64,000 nt of DNA, taken from Fuscovulum sp. Lineage in GTDB: Bacteria > Pseudomonadota > Alphaproteobacteria > Rhodobacterales > Rhodobacteraceae. Each line of letters starts with the position of its first letter. The first letter of the stretch is position 1. A program made the position numbers and the translations under genes. Where the stretch lies: NCBI GenBank assembly GCA_035192965.1, contig CP136571.1, positions 2,438,501-2,502,500 of the forward strand, in the 5' to 3' direction. The notes below the pieces were generated by a model. It had not been told where the DNA came from and ran no database searches. It worked only from the letters and a program-made list of their open reading frames with translations. This document shows, piece by piece, positions 34,818 to 45,045 of the stretch.

Positions 34818-36563
34818 ATGAACCTCTTCTCGGATATCCGGGAGCTTGTCATCGCGGCGCTCACCGATCTGGCCGCGCAGGGCACGCTTCCCGCCGGTCT
34901 CGATTTTGCCGCTGTTGCGGTGGAACCGCCGCGCGACGCCGCCCATGGCGACATGGCCACCAATGCCGCCATGGTGCTGGCCAAACCATCTGGCCTGCAA
35001 CCGCGTGTGATTGCCGAGGCACTGGCGTCGCGCCTGATGCAGGACCCGCGCATTGCCGGGGCGGACGTGGCCGGTCCGGGATTTCTGAACTTTCGCCTTG
35101 ATCCGGCGGTCTGGCATACCCTGTTGCGCGCGGCGCTGACGCAAGGCGTCGATTATGGCCGCTCCAAACTGGGGCAGGGGCTGCGGGTGAATGTCGAGTT
35201 CGTCTCGGCCAACCCGACCGGCCCCATGCATGTGGGCCATGTCCGTGGCGCGGTTTTCGGGGATGCGCTGGCGCGGCTGCTGGCCTTTACCGGCTGGGAC
35301 GTGACGCGTGAATATTACATTAACGACGGCGGCGCGCAGGTCGATGTTCTGGCGCGGTCGGCCTATGAACGCTACCGCGAGGCGAACGGACTGGAACCCG
35401 AAATCCGCGAAGGGCTCTATCCTGGCGATTACCTCATTCCGGTGGGCGAGGCGCTAAAGGCGAAGTACGGCACCACCCTGCTGGATCAGCCGGAATCCGT
35501 CTGGCTCAACGACGTCCGGGATTTCGCAGCTGACCTGATGATGGCAGAGATACGTAACGATCTCAAAGTCTTGGGCGTTGAGATGGACGTGTATTCATCG
35601 GAAAAGGCGCTCTACGGCACGGGCGAGATCGAGGCCGCGATTGATACCCTGCGAAGCATGGGCCTGATTTACGAGGGCACGCTGGAACCCCCAAAGGGCA
35701 AGGAACCCGATGATTGGGAACCCCGCGTTCAGACTCTGTTCCGCTCCACTGCCCATGGCGATGATGTTGACCGCCCGGTGAAAAAATCCGATGGCAGCTG
35801 GACCTATTTCGCCCCCGACATCGCTTATCACTACAACAAGGTGCGGCGCGGGTTTGATGCTCTGATCGACATTTTCGGCGCCGATCACGGCGGCTATGTC
35901 AAACGCATGAAGGCGGCGGTTTCGGCCCTGTCGAACGGCCGGGTGCCGCTGGATATCAAGCTGATCCAACTGGTGAAGCTCTATAAGAACGGCGAACCGT
36001 TCAAGATGTCAAAACGGGCAGGCACCTTCGTCACGCTGCGCGATGTGGTGGAACAGGCGGGGGCCGATGTCACCCGTTTTGTCATGCTCACGCGCAAGAA
36101 CGATGCCGCGTTGGATTTCGATTTCGACAAGGTGCTGGAACAGTCCAAGGACAACCCGGTATTTTACGTGCAGTACGCCAATGCACGGATCAATTCGGTC
36201 CTGCGCAAGGCGCGCGATGCCGGGTTGGATGTGTCGGATGCCGCCCTTTTGTCTGCCGATCTGTCGATCCTGACGCATGAGGCCGAATTGGCGATGGCGC
36301 GCAAGATCGCCGAATGGCCACGTCTGGTGGAAATCGCCTCGCGGAACAATGAACCGCATCGCGTTGCCTTTTACCTTTATGAACTTGCCTCCGATTTCCA
36401 CGGCCTCTGGAACCGCGGCAATGATGACGGCAGCCTTCGCTTCATCCAAGACGGCGATCCGGCCACGTCTCAGGCGAAAATTGCCCTCGCGCGCAGCGTT
36501 TCCGTTGTCATTTGCTCTGGTCTTGGTATCTTGGGTGTTACTCCGGTCGAGGAAATGCGCTGA
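34818..36563 (+). CDS. argS: Arginyl-tRNA synthetase
   Basis: 581-residue class I aminoacyl-tRNA synthetase. The HIGH-like motif is in [20 protein letters not shown], and a KMSK-like sequence is in [15 protein letters not shown]. An N-terminal tRNA-recognition domain and a C-terminal anticodon-binding DALR-type domain ([32 protein letters not shown]) are present. The ATG at 34818 is preceded by a weak ribosome binding site; 11 additional upstream codons lack similarity. It begins the run with the SPOR protein, nagZ, scpA and scpB. Confidence 0.96.
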   Translation: MNLFSDIRELVIAALTDLAAQGTLPAGLDFAAVAVEPPRDAAHGDMATNAAMVLAKPSGLQPRVIAEALASRLMQDPRIAGADVAGPGFLNFRLDPAVWHTLLRAALTQGVDYGRSKLGQGLRVNVEFVSANPTGPMHVGHVRGAVFGDALARLLAFTGWDVTREYYINDGGAQVDVLARSAYERYREANGLEPEIREGLYPGDYLIPVGEALKAKYGTTLLDQPESVWLNDVRDFAADLMMAEIRNDLKVLGVEMDVYSSEKALYGTGEIEAAIDTLRSMGLIYEGTLEPPKGKEPDDWEPRVQTLFRSTAHGDDVDRPVKKSDGSWTYFAPDIAYHYNKVRRGFDALIDIFGADHGGYVKRMKAAVSALSNGRVPLDIKLIQLVKLYKNGEPFKMSKRAGTFVTLRDVVEQAGADVTRFVMLTRKNDAALDFDFDKVLEQSKDNPVFYVQYANARINSVLRKARDAGLDVSDAALLSADLSILTHEAELAMARKIAEWPRLVEIASRNNEPHRVAFYLYELASDFHGLWNRGNDDGSLRFIQDGDPATSQAKIALARSVSVVICSGLGILGVTPVEEMR

Positions 36564-36638
36564 TCAACAGCGTCCCGTCCGGTCGAGCAGGCGAACAAAG
36601 CGGATGCGGCACGTATCGCATCGCGCAAGAGGCATGGC

Positions 36639-37580
36639 ATGGCGGACGTGGATTACGATGATTTCGATACGGGTCATCCCTCAGGGTGGTCTGGTCAACA
36701 CATGGCTTCCGGGCGGCTGACGCAAATCACCCATCTGGCTGGGGCTGTTTGTTCCGTGGCTTTGGTGCTTGGCCTTGGCATGTGGGGCTACAAACTTGCC
36801 GTGCGCGACGTGAACGGTGTTCCCGTGGTGCGCGCCATGTCTGGCCCGATGCGGATTGCGCCGGAAAATCCGGGTGGCGAAGTGGCCGATCATCAGGGCC
36901 TTGCCGTGAACACGGTGGCCGCGCTTGGCACCGCCGCGCCGCCACCGGACCGGCTGGTTCTTGCCCCGCGCCCGCTTGAGCTTACCCCCGAAGACAGCGC
37001 AGGCCTGTCGCCCGTGGATCCAAACGCCGTAGCAGAGCCTGTCGCCCCGGCACTCGCCGCTCCCGCACTGCCGGCACCGGTAGAGCCAGCCCCGGCTGAA
37101 AACCTGGGCCCAGATCCCGATGCCGTGGCGCAAGCTTTGGCCGAGGCGCTGGCTGAACCTCTGCCCGATGCCGTTGGGGATGAGGCCCCCCAGGTTGCCG
37201 GTGCCACACTGCGGCCCCGCGCACGCCCCGCAACGTCAGGCGCGCCCGGCGAGCTTTCGGTCACCCTGACCGACACCACCACTGTGGCCGCAACACCCAT
37301 GGCAGAGGTTGACCCCGCCACCATCCCCAGCGGTACCCGTCTGGTACAGCTTGGTGCCTTCGACACGCCGGAACAGGCGCGGTCGGAATGGGTAAAGTTG
37401 TCCAACCAGTTCGGCCCAACGATGGCAGGCAAAGCCCTTGTCGTGCAGGCGGCAGAAAGTGGCGGACGCACCTTCTATCGCCTGCGCGCCCATGGCTTTG
37501 CGGATGAAGCATCTGCCCGCAGCTTCTGCACGACGCTGTTGGAACAAAGCGCCTCCTGCATCCCGGTCGAACAGAGATGA
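36639..37580 (+). CDS. SPOR-domain membrane protein
   Basis: 313 residues. One membrane helix at about residues 30-52 (THLAGAVCSVALVLGLGMWGY) is followed by a long alanine/proline-rich periplasmic linker (residues ~90-220) and a C-terminal SPOR domain (about residues 235-313, RLVQLGAFDTPEQARSEW, FYRLRAHGFADEASARSFC). SPOR domains bind denuded glycans at the septum. The position next to nagZ suggests a role in cell-wall turnover or division. It overlaps nagZ by 4 bp. Confidence 0.9.
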   Translation: MADVDYDDFDTGHPSGWSGQHMASGRLTQITHLAGAVCSVALVLGLGMWGYKLAVRDVNGVPVVRAMSGPMRIAPENPGGEVADHQGLAVNTVAALGTAAPPPDRLVLAPRPLELTPEDSAGLSPVDPNAVAEPVAPALAAPALPAPVEPAPAENLGPDPDAVAQALAEALAEPLPDAVGDEAPQVAGATLRPRARPATSGAPGELSVTLTDTTTVAATPMAEVDPATIPSGTRLVQLGAFDTPEQARSEWVKLSNQFGPTMAGKALVVQAAESGGRTFYRLRAHGFADEASARSFCTTLLEQSASCIPVEQR

Positions 37581-38593
37581 CGTCGACAGGTTCGGGTGCC
37601 GCGATTTTCGGCTGCGCGGGCCCGGTACTGGGCGATGATGAACGCGCTTTCTTTCGCGAGGCCGATCCGCTGGGTTTCATCCTGTTTGCGCGCAACGTTG
37701 AAGATCCGGCACAGGTGCGGCGGTTGACGGCTTCCCTGCGTGATGCGGTTGGCCGCGACGCCCCGATTCTGGTGGATCAGGAAGGTGGTCGCGTGCAGCG
37801 CCTGCGTGCGCCCCATTGGCGCGAATGGCTGCCACCGCTGGATCAGGTCGCACGGTCGGGCGCGCAAGCGGCGCGCGGCATGGCGCTGCGGTCTCGCATC
37901 ATCGCCCATGAACTGCGCGACGTGGGCATTGATGGCAACTGCGCTCCCTGCGCCGATCTGGCCAGCGCGGCCACGCATCCCTTCCTGCGGAACCGCTGCT
38001 ATGGGAGTGACCCGGCGCAAGTCGCCGTTATCGCCCGCGCCGTGGCGGAAGCCCACCTGGCCGGCGGCGTGCTGCCTGTCGTCAAGCATATGCCCGGCCA
38101 TGGCAGATCAACCGCCGACACCCACCACGACCTGCCCACCGTGACCGAGGAAGCCGCGACGTTGGAGGCGACCGATTTCGCCCCCTTCCGCGCGCTGAAC
38201 GATCTGCCCATCGCGATGACCGCGCATATCGTCTTTGCAGCCCATGACCCGGATAGGCCCGCCACCCAATCGCCCGCCATGATCCGCGTGATCCGTGACA
38301 GCATCGGTTTCAATGGCCTGCTCTTGACCGATGATTTGAATATGCAAGCACTTGCCGGAACGCTGGCCGAACGGGCCGCCCGGTCGCTCGCGGCGGGCTG
38401 CGATATCGCGCTGCATTGCAAGGGCGATCTGGCCGAAATGCAGGCCGTCGCCGCGGCCGCCGGCACCATGCGTGCCGATACGCTGATCCGCGCCCAAGCC
38501 GCACTCGCGGCCCGTCGCGTGCCCGATCCGGTTGACATTGCAGCGCTGGAAGCCGACCTTGCTGCGATCCTTCAGGAACCTGCGCATGGCTGA
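37577..38593 (+). CDS. nagZ: Beta-N-acetylhexosaminidase NagZ
   Basis: 338-residue GH3 enzyme that removes GlcNAc from anhydromuropeptides in the cytoplasm (peptidoglycan recycling). Signatures are DPLGFILFARNVEDP, VDQEGGRVQRL, KHMPGHGRSTADTHHDLP (with the acid/base His) and LLTDDLNMQAL, where the first Asp of DD is the nucleophile. Overlaps with the SPOR gene (4 bp) and scpA (8 bp) show tight coupling. Confidence 0.95.
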   Translation: MTSTGSGAAIFGCAGPVLGDDERAFFREADPLGFILFARNVEDPAQVRRLTASLRDAVGRDAPILVDQEGGRVQRLRAPHWREWLPPLDQVARSGAQAARGMALRSRIIAHELRDVGIDGNCAPCADLASAATHPFLRNRCYGSDPAQVAVIARAVAEAHLAGGVLPVVKHMPGHGRSTADTHHDLPTVTEEAATLEATDFAPFRALNDLPIAMTAHIVFAAHDPDRPATQSPAMIRVIRDSIGFNGLLLTDDLNMQALAGTLAERAARSLAAGCDIALHCKGDLAEMQAVAAAAGTMRADTLIRAQAALAARRVPDPVDIAALEADLAAILQEPAHG

Positions 38594-39374
38594 TGACGAC
38601 TGGTCCGGCGAAGAAAGACTGACCCCGGCAGAGCGGGTGTCGGCAGAGTCCCTTATCGTCGATGTCGATGGGTTTGAGGGACCGCTTGACCTGCTCCTCA
38701 TGCTGTCTCGCACCCAGAAGGTCGATTTGCGCCGTATCTCCATCCTGCAACTGGCGGATCAATATCTGGGCTTTGTCGAACGCGCCCGCGCGCTGCGGAT
38801 CGAACTGGCCGCTGACTATCTGGTGATGGCGGCCTGGCTTGCCTTTCTGAAGTCGCGGCTCCTGCTGCCGCCGGAACCGGGTGAAGATGGTCCCTCTGCC
38901 GAAGAACTCGCCGCGCATCTGGCGTTTCAGCTGGAACGCCTTCAGGCCATGCGGGAATCCGCCGCTCGTCTGATGGCGCGCGATCAGCTAGGACGCGATT
39001 TCTTTGCCCGCGGACTGCCCGAAGATGTCACCCGCCACCGCCACGTCACCTATTCGGCGACCTTGATCGATCTGATGCGCGCCTATGCCCGCATCCGAAC
39101 CAAGGATGAATTCCGCCCCTATGTCATGGACCGTGACCATGTCTTCACCATGGAACAGGCTCTGGATCGGCTGCGCGGCATGATCGGCTTTGCCGGGGCC
39201 TGGGCGGATCTGACATCGTTCCTTCCTGATGGGTGGGACAGCCATCCGATGCGCCGTCGTTCTTCCACCGCTGCGCATTTTGCCGCCATTCTGGAACTGG
39301 CCAAACGGGGGCAGATCGAATTGCGGCAAGGCGAAGTCTTTGCCCCCATCCAGTTGCGGCGAAAAGAGTCATGA
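38586..39374 (+). CDS. scpA: Segregation and condensation protein A
   Basis: 262-residue kleisin subunit of the bacterial SMC-ScpAB condensin. The N-terminal VDGFEGPLDLLLMLSRTQKVD is the family signature and the C-terminal winged helix contains AAHFAAILELAKRGQIELRQ. The ATG at 38586 overlaps nagZ by 8 bp; the longer frame from 38532 lies inside nagZ. Works with ScpB, encoded next. Confidence 0.95.
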   Translation: MADDDWSGEERLTPAERVSAESLIVDVDGFEGPLDLLLMLSRTQKVDLRRISILQLADQYLGFVERARALRIELAADYLVMAAWLAFLKSRLLLPPEPGEDGPSAEELAAHLAFQLERLQAMRESAARLMARDQLGRDFFARGLPEDVTRHRHVTYSATLIDLMRAYARIRTKDEFRPYVMDRDHVFTMEQALDRLRGMIGFAGAWADLTSFLPDGWDSHPMRRRSSTAAHFAAILELAKRGQIELRQGEVFAPIQLRRKES

Positions 39375-40018
39375 CCGGTACGCAAGAACCCATCGAACGC
39401 AGCCTGTTCGAGGCCCCCCCGATGGCCGAGCAGGAGCGTATGGTCGAAGCGATCCTTTTCGCCTCTGCCGAACCTGTGACGCTTGCCGAACTGGTAGCGC
39501 GTATGCCGCACGGCTGCGATCCAGCCGAGGCATTGGTCTATCTGCGCAAACGCTATGAAGGGCGCGGCGTGCATCTGGTACGCGTGGGGGATGCCTATGC
39601 CTTTCGCACGGCGGCCGATCTAGGCCATCTGATGCAAAAAGAAACCGTGGAACAGCGCAAGCTGTCCCGCGCTGCCATCGAAACGCTGGCCATTGTCGCC
39701 TATCACCAGCCCGTCACCCGGGCCGAGATCGAGGAAATCCGCGGCGTCGCCGTGTCGCGCGGCACGGTGGATCAGCTTCTGGAACTGGAATGGATCCGCC
39801 TTGGCCGCCGCCGCATGACCCCGGGTCGGCCTGTAACGTTTGTGGTGACGGAACAGTTTCTCGATCACTTCGGCTTGGAATCCGCCCGCGATCTTCCGGG
39901 GCTGAAGGAACTGCGCGCGGCAGGGCTTTTGGACAACAGGCCCTTGCCGGGCGGAATTCAATCCCCAGATGAGGAAGAAGAAACCCTCGCCGGGCAAAGC
40001 GAACTGTTTGAAGATTGA
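39371..40018 (+). CDS. scpB: Segregation and condensation protein B
   Basis: 215-residue ScpB with two winged-helix domains (VEAILFASAEPVTLAEL, and LAIVAYHQPVTRAEIEEIRG). It binds ScpA in the SMC complex. The ATG at 39371 overlaps the scpA stop by 4 bp. The longer reading frame from 39233 lies inside scpA. The tat genes that often follow scpB in alphaproteobacteria are absent. Confidence 0.95.
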   Translation: MTGTQEPIERSLFEAPPMAEQERMVEAILFASAEPVTLAELVARMPHGCDPAEALVYLRKRYEGRGVHLVRVGDAYAFRTAADLGHLMQKETVEQRKLSRAAIETLAIVAYHQPVTRAEIEEIRGVAVSRGTVDQLLELEWIRLGRRRMTPGRPVTFVVTEQFLDHFGLESARDLPGLKELRAAGLLDNRPLPGGIQSPDEEEETLAGQSELFED

Positions 40019-40034
40019 GTAGAGGAAGCGTGCG

Positions 40035-40247
40035 ATGGACCTGAACAGATTGTTGCAAGGCATGGGCGGCAGGTTGCTGCGTCAGCTTCTGGGAATTGCC
40101 GTGAAGAAGGGCATCAACCGCATGGGCAAGTCCCCGGGTGATGTGGGGATGACCAAGCAGGATTCCCGCCGTCGGGCCGATCAGACCAAAGCGACCCAGA
40201 AGCGGATGAATGATCTGATGAAGATCGGGCGTAGGTTCTGGAAATAG
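40035..40247 (+). CDS. Small basic protein of unknown function
   Basis: 70 residues, rich in Lys/Arg, no signal peptide. Begins MDLNRLLQGMGGRLLRQLLG and ends KATQKRMNDLMKIGRRFWK. An amphipathic N-terminal helix (LLQGMGGRLLRQLLGIAVKK) could associate with membrane. It follows scpB by 16 bp on the same strand and so probably belongs to that operon. I do not recognise the family. Confidence 0.72.
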   Translation: MDLNRLLQGMGGRLLRQLLGIAVKKGINRMGKSPGDVGMTKQDSRRRADQTKATQKRMNDLMKIGRRFWK

Positions 40248-40253
40248 GACCGT

Positions 40254-41330
40254 CTACTTGAACTGCTTTGCCAGTTTCAGGCCCTGACCCTGATAGTTGG
40301 ATTTGATGGCCTGCCCGTAAAGGGTGTCGGGACGTTCCGACATCCGTTCGTAAACCAGCCTCCCCACCACCTGCCCGTGCTCCAGCACGAAAGGCGCCTC
40401 ATGGCATCGGACCTCAAGCACACCGCGCGATCCGGCCCCGCCCGCATCGGCATGGCCGAAACCGGGGTCGAAGAAGCCTGCGTAATGCACCCGGAATTCA
40501 CCCACCATCGCCAGATAGGGCGCCATTTCGGCGGCATAATCAGGGGGTATGGTCACCGCCTCGCGGCTGACCAGAATATAGAAGGCCCCGGGATCCAGAA
40601 TGATACGCCCCTCGGTCGTATGAATTTCTTCCCAGAAATCGGCCGCCGGATAATGGCCGATGCGATCAAGATCGACCACTCCGGTATGGGGCTTGGCCCT
40701 GAAACCCACCAGATCACCCGCCGCCGGGCGCAGGTCGACAGAAAAGCCAAGCCCTTCGGAAATCACCGCCTGACCTGACACAAGGGGCTGTTGCGCGTGA
40801 AGCTGCGTCAGTTCGGCATCATCCAGCACAGCCTGCCCCGAACGAAAGCGGATCTGGTTCAACCGCATCCCCGGCCGTACCAGAACCGAAAAGCTTTTCG
40901 GGCAGACCTCGGCATAGAGCGGTCCGGTATATCCTTCGGGGATACGGTCGAATTCGGTTCCACCGTCGGTGATCGTCCGCGTTAGCAGATCCAACCGCCC
41001 GGTGGAGCTTTTTGCATTTGCCACCGCCGTCACCCCGGCAGGCAGGGCAAGGCCCTCCATCAGAGGAATGACATAGACGCAGCCCTTTTCCAGCACTGCA
41101 CCGGCGGTGAGGTCGACCCGATGCATTTCGAATTCCGCCAGGCGGTCGGCCACTTTCCGGCCCTGACCAGCCAGAAAGGATGCCCGCACGCGATAGGCAA
41201 CGGTGCCCAGCCGCAGATCAAGGCTGGCCGGTTGTATCTGTGCATCGGTGATCGGTAGGCTGGCGGAAATTGCTCCGTTGGCAATCAACGCGCGCAGCGC
41301 CTGTGAGGGAAGAACACCCTTCGCCATCAT
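40254..41330 (-). CDS. dcd: 2'-Deoxycytidine 5'-triphosphate deaminase (two-module)
   Basis: 358 residues from ATG 41330, preceded by GGGGGATCG. It makes dUTP from dCTP. Two related halves of the dUTPase/DCD fold are visible: ITDAQIQPASLDLRLG with NAKSSTGRLDLLTRTITDGG in the first, and GRIILDPGAFYILVSREAV with GFFDPGFGHADAGGAGSRGVL in the second. This is the long alphaproteobacterial type, roughly twice the length of E. coli Dcd. The open frame upstream runs through the tRNA-Pro gene and is not coding. Confidence 0.88.
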   Translation of the reverse strand: MMAKGVLPSQALRALIANGAISASLPITDAQIQPASLDLRLGTVAYRVRASFLAGQGRKVADRLAEFEMHRVDLTAGAVLEKGCVYVIPLMEGLALPAGVTAVANAKSSTGRLDLLTRTITDGGTEFDRIPEGYTGPLYAEVCPKSFSVLVRPGMRLNQIRFRSGQAVLDDAELTQLHAQQPLVSGQAVISEGLGFSVDLRPAAGDLVGFRAKPHTGVVDLDRIGHYPAADFWEEIHTTEGRIILDPGAFYILVSREAVTIPPDYAAEMAPYLAMVGEFRVHYAGFFDPGFGHADAGGAGSRGVLEVRCHEAPFVLEHGQVVGRLVYERMSERPDTLYGQAIKSNYQGQGLKLAKQFK

Positions 41331-41361
41331 GTCGCGATCCCCCGGCACAGTGCTGAAACGG

Positions 41362-41396
41362 AACCGCCCGCACTGCCGTTGGGCAGGCGGGCGGTT
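41362..41396 (-). terminator. Hairpin between tRNA-Pro and dcd
   Basis: AACCGCCCGC (41362-41371) pairs with GCGGGCGGTT (41387-41396), enclosing a smaller CTGCC/GGCAG pair. It lies 8 bp past the 3' end of the tRNA on the minus strand and upstream of the dCTP deaminase start. The following TTTC is short, so it may be a processing or terminator structure. Confidence 0.5.
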
Positions 41397-41403
41397 TCGG
41401 TAT

Positions 41404-41481
41404 TGGTCGGGCCGGTGAGATTCGAACTCACGACCTTCCGCCCCCCAGACGGACGCGCTAACCAGGCTGCGCCACGGCCCG
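41404..41481 (-). tRNA. tRNA-Pro (anticodon GGG)
   Basis: The minus strand folds as a complete tRNA: acceptor CGGGCCG / CGGCCCG, D arm GCGCAGCCTGGTTAGCGC, anticodon stem TCCGT / GCGGA around the loop CTGGGGG (anticodon GGG, reading CCC), T arm GTGAG-TTCGAAT-CTCAC, discriminator A and an encoded CCA. It is 78 bases with CCA. It lies downstream of the merR gene on the same strand. Confidence 0.96.
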
Positions 41482-41544
41482 ACAGGCGGGATACATACTG
41501 ATATTCCGGGCAGGGGCAAGCAGGAAAGCACATGGATCCGGCGA

Positions 41545-42504
41545 TCACTTGGCCTTGCGCCGCGCTGCTTCGGCCACCCGTCCCCGCAGTTCGATCAGAC
41601 GGTCGCGCAGTTGGATCAACTGAGGCTGGACTGCCGATACGTCTGCGGCTGAGGTCCGCCGCAGCATCGCGGCAATGGTTGCCGTTTCGACGGTTTCCCC
41701 ACCGTCTGCTTCGTCCGACGCGGAAGTGGACGACGAATCGGATGCAGCGTCCTGACGGCTGTTCGATGCTTCTTCGCTGACAGGCTCTGATACGCCCGCA
41801 TTGGCTTCCGATGGACCAGCATCCGGCAAATCGGCGCTGTCCAATGGCGTCTCGGCAGGGGGCGGTTCGCTATCTTGATCCGCATCCAACGGCGCTTCAG
41901 CCGTTGCAGATGCGGGTTCAGCACTGTCAGCGCCGACCTGCGCTGCGGGGTCTGTCACTTCCGGGGCCGGTAGCGCATCGCCCGGGTCGCCGGGCCAGGC
42001 CTGCGCATCCGTCGCGGGGCTTTCCGGCGGGGCAGGGGGCCAAAGCTCGGGTTGCATTGGGGTGGCGTCGCGCGCCGTGTCTTGCCGGTTCAATGCCGTC
42101 TCAAGTGAGATGATCTGTGCACTTTGCAATGCCTCGGAGGACGGCCTGTCGTCTTCGCCAAGCCGATCCCGTGGTCCGTATTCGGCGCTGAGTACCGCTT
42201 CAATGTCGGCGTCGTCCAGCAGGGGGCCGGCATCTTCGGATGCGAGGCCCGCCACATGCCTAATTCCTTGTTCGCGCAGAATTTTTTGCACGCCCCGAAT
42301 GGTCATGCCTTCGTCATGTAGCAGTTTCTTGATCCCTGCCAGCAATGCCACGTCGCCCGGCCGATAATACCGCCGCCCCCCGGCGCGCTTGACCGGGCGG
42401 ATCTGTGGAAAGCGGCTTTCCCAAAAACGCAGAACATGCGCGGGCGTGTCCAAGAAATCGGCCACTTCGCTGATCGTGCGAAACGCCTCTGGCGACTTGT
42501 CCAT
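41545..42504 (-). CDS. MerR family regulator with long acidic linker
   Basis: 319 residues. An N-terminal MerR-type winged helix ([41 protein letters not shown]) is followed by about 170 residues of low-complexity Pro/Ala/Asp/Ser-rich sequence, then a predicted helix ([20 protein letters not shown]). The order ihfA / merR is conserved in alphaproteobacteria. No metal or drug ligand motif is seen; its targets are unknown. The tRNA-Pro gene lies just downstream. Confidence 0.88.
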   Translation of the reverse strand: MDKSPEAFRTISEVADFLDTPAHVLRFWESRFPQIRPVKRAGGRRYYRPGDVALLAGIKKLLHDEGMTIRGVQKILREQGIRHVAGLASEDAGPLLDDADIEAVLSAEYGPRDRLGEDDRPSSEALQSAQIISLETALNRQDTARDATPMQPELWPPAPPESPATDAQAWPGDPGDALPAPEVTDPAAQVGADSAEPASATAEAPLDADQDSEPPPAETPLDSADLPDAGPSEANAGVSEPVSEEASNSRQDAASDSSSTSASDEADGGETVETATIAAMLRRTSAADVSAVQPQLIQLRDRLIELRGRVAEAARRKAK

Positions 42505-42519
42505 CGGCGGACGAACTCC

Positions 42520-42822
42520 TTACTTCTTGGATCCTGCCGCAACCCGGTCTTTCATCAGGTGAGATGGCCGAAAGGTCAGAACCCGGCGCGGGCTGATCGG
42601 CACTTCATCCCCTGTCTTGGGGTTGCGGCCGACACGGGCCGACTTGTCACGCACCGAGAAGGTGCCAAAGGACGATATCTTGACCGTGTCGCCCGATGCC
42701 AAGGCGTCCGACATGTGTTGCAGCACACTTTCCACAAGCAGCGCGCTTTCATTGCGCGACAATCCGACCTCACGGAACACGGCTTCCGACAGGTCCATGC
42801 GGGTTAATGTCTTCTCACTCAT
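42520..42822 (-). CDS. ihfA: Integration host factor subunit alpha
   Basis: 100-residue nucleoid protein that bends DNA as a heterodimer with IhfB. The family body ([20 protein letters not shown]) and the DNA-contacting arm [20 protein letters not shown] with FRPS are present. It lies 97 bp after the divergent-side gene fabH and 15 bp before merR on the same strand. Confidence 0.96.
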   Translation of the reverse strand: MSEKTLTRMDLSEAVFREVGLSRNESALLVESVLQHMSDALASGDTVKISSFGTFSVRDKSARVGRNPKTGDEVPISPRRVLTFRPSHLMKDRVAAGSKK

Positions 42823-42919
42823 TCTATCCCCCCCGGGCGTTTCACGACAGAGTGAGCGGTTTGGGATTCCGAGTCAATATCAACAACTTGTCCCGCTGCT
42901 TTCAGACGAGGGACGCGGC

Positions 42920-43891
42920 TTACCAGCGCAGGACGACCGATCCCCAGGCCAACCCCCCGCCGATCGCTTCGGTCACCACCAGATCGCCGGGTTTGATCTG
43001 TCCGCGCGCTTTGCCGACGGATAGGGCAAGTGGTATGGAGGCGGCGGAAGTATTGCCGTGATCCTGCACCGTGACCACCACACGGTCCATCGGCACCTGC
43101 ATCCGCTTGGCGGTGGCCTCAATGATCCGGATATTGGCCTGATGCGGAACGATCCAATCGACGTCGCCGCTGGTGAGGCCAACCTTTTCCAGTGCGGTAT
43201 GGGCCGTTTCGGCCAGTTTTTCCACGGCGTGACGGAATACTTCCTTGCCCTGCATGCGCAGATAGCCAGTCGTCCCGGTTGAAACGCCGCCATCGACGTA
43301 AAGAAGATCGCGAAACCGCCCGTCGGAATGCAGGTCGGTGGCGAGGATGCCCCGGTCTGCCGAGGTGCCGTCGCCCTCGACGGCTTCAAGCAGCACGGCC
43401 CCGGCCCCATCCCCGAACAGCACGCAGGTGGAACGATCCGACCAATCCATCAGCTTTGAAAACGTCTCGGCTCCGATGACGAGAATCCGCTTCGCCTGCC
43501 CTGACAGGATCAGGGCATTAGCATTGGCCATGGCGTAGACGAAACCCGCGCAAACCGCCTGAACGTCAAAGGCAAAGCCGCGCGTCATGCCCAGCCCGGC
43601 CTGAACCATCGTGGCAGCCGAAGGGAAGGTCAGATCGGCGGTCGACGTGGCAAGAACGATTGCATCCACATCATCAGCCGCCATCCCGGCATCCGCCAGC
43701 GCGGCCTGTGCGGCGCGAATGGCGAGGTCGGATGTCGTCTGCCCTTCGGCCGCGAAATGACGGCGTTCAATGCCGGATCGGGTGCGGATCCATTCGTCGC
43801 TGGTTTCCACCAGAGTTTCGAGTTCCGAATTCGGGACAAGCCTTTCGGGCAGATAATGCCCGACGCCCTTTACGACGGCGCGTATCGTCAT
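42920..43891 (-). CDS. fabH: Beta-ketoacyl-ACP synthase III
   Basis: 323-residue enzyme that starts fatty-acid synthesis by condensing acetyl-CoA with malonyl-ACP. The triad is visible: Cys in FDVQAVCAGFVYA, His in IVPHQANIRI and Asn in HGNTSAAS. Its start overlaps the plsX stop by 4 bp, the usual arrangement of this cluster. Confidence 0.97.
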   Translation of the reverse strand: MTIRAVVKGVGHYLPERLVPNSELETLVETSDEWIRTRSGIERRHFAAEGQTTSDLAIRAAQAALADAGMAADDVDAIVLATSTADLTFPSAATMVQAGLGMTRGFAFDVQAVCAGFVYAMANANALILSGQAKRILVIGAETFSKLMDWSDRSTCVLFGDGAGAVLLEAVEGDGTSADRGILATDLHSDGRFRDLLYVDGGVSTGTTGYLRMQGKEVFRHAVEKLAETAHTALEKVGLTSGDVDWIVPHQANIRIIEATAKRMQVPMDRVVVTVQDHGNTSAASIPLALSVGKARGQIKPGDLVVTEAIGGGLAWGSVVLRW

Positions 43892-45021
43892 TCTTTGGTC
43901 CCGCCTCCCGTCCCCTGTTCCGAAACGGACGGGGTTGCTTCTGCCGCGGCATCCTGCCCCGCCCGCACGGCGGACGCAACCCGTGCGGCAAGGCGATCCT
44001 GAAACCCGGCGGCGGCCAGTTGCCGGGCAAGGCCAATGGCGGCGGCAACGCCAGTGGCATCCGCCGAACCATGAGATTTCACGACAGTTCCATTCAGACC
44101 AAGGAACACGCCGCCGTTCGCCCGGCGCGGATCCATCCGCTTTTGCAACCGTTTCAGCGTGCTGAGCGCAAAGAGTGCCGCCAGCCGCGAAAAGACCGAA
44201 GCGTTGAATTCTTCGCGCAGGAAATCCGAAATCAGCTTGGCAGTACCTTCACCTGTCTTCAACGCGACATTCCCGGTGAAACCGTCCGTCACAATCACAT
44301 CGACGCGGTCTGAGGGAATATCGCTGCCTTCGACAAAGCCGATGAAATCAAAGCCGCCCGCCTCGGCCTGAGGCCCAAGCAGTTCATGCGCTTCCTTCAG
44401 CTCTGCACGTCCCTTGTGTTCTTCTGTGCCCACATTCAGCAGGCCCACGCGTGGGCGGGTCAGGCCAAGCCCGTTGCGGGCATAGGACGCGCCCATCATA
44501 GCGAATTGCAGAAGATCGCCCGCCTCGGCCTTCACGTCAGCGCCCATGTCGAGCATCACGTTGAAGCCGCCGGGATTGCGCGATGGCCAAAGGCTTGCGA
44601 TGGCAGGCCGGTTGATGCCGGGCAGGCGGCGCAGGCGCAGCATGGCAATCGCCATAAGCGCGCCAGTGTTCCCGCAGGACACGGCCACCGACGCCTCGCC
44701 TTGCTTGATGCTGTCGATGCAGGACCACATCGAGGTGCCGTCGCCATGCCGCATGACATGGCTTGGCTTGTCCTGCATGGACACCACACGGTCTGCATGG
44801 CGCACGGTAACGCGACCCTTCAGGGGAGCTTCACGTTCGACAAGCCGCGTGAGTTCGGCATCATTGCCGTGCAGGATGAAGTCGACATCCGGATGCGCAG
44901 ACGCAGAAAGGGAAAGACCGGCAACGACGGCTGCCGGTCCCCTGTCGCCACCCATGGCGTCAACAGAAATCACGATGCGGCGCGGGCCGTCGGTTGCCGG
45001 AGTGTGAAGTCCGTTGGCCAT
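43888..45021 (-). CDS. plsX: Phosphate acyltransferase PlsX
   Basis: 377 residues. PlsX makes acyl-phosphate from acyl-ACP for phospholipid synthesis. The N-terminal VISVDAMGGDRGPAAVVAG and the GNTGALMAIAMLRLRRLPG segment are typical. A C-terminal tail (QDAAAEATPSVSEQGTGGGTKE) is longer than in many homologues. It lies between rpmF (24-bp gap) and fabH (4-bp overlap), the conserved order. Confidence 0.96.
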   Translation of the reverse strand: MANGLHTPATDGPRRIVISVDAMGGDRGPAAVVAGLSLSASAHPDVDFILHGNDAELTRLVEREAPLKGRVTVRHADRVVSMQDKPSHVMRHGDGTSMWSCIDSIKQGEASVAVSCGNTGALMAIAMLRLRRLPGINRPAIASLWPSRNPGGFNVMLDMGADVKAEAGDLLQFAMMGASYARNGLGLTRPRVGLLNVGTEEHKGRAELKEAHELLGPQAEAGGFDFIGFVEGSDIPSDRVDVIVTDGFTGNVALKTGEGTAKLISDFLREEFNASVFSRLAALFALSTLKRLQKRMDPRRANGGVFLGLNGTVVKSHGSADATGVAAAIGLARQLAAAGFQDRLAARVASAVRAGQDAAAEATPSVSEQGTGGGTKE

Positions 45022-45045
45022 CGGGCTGGGCGTCTTGGAGGCGGC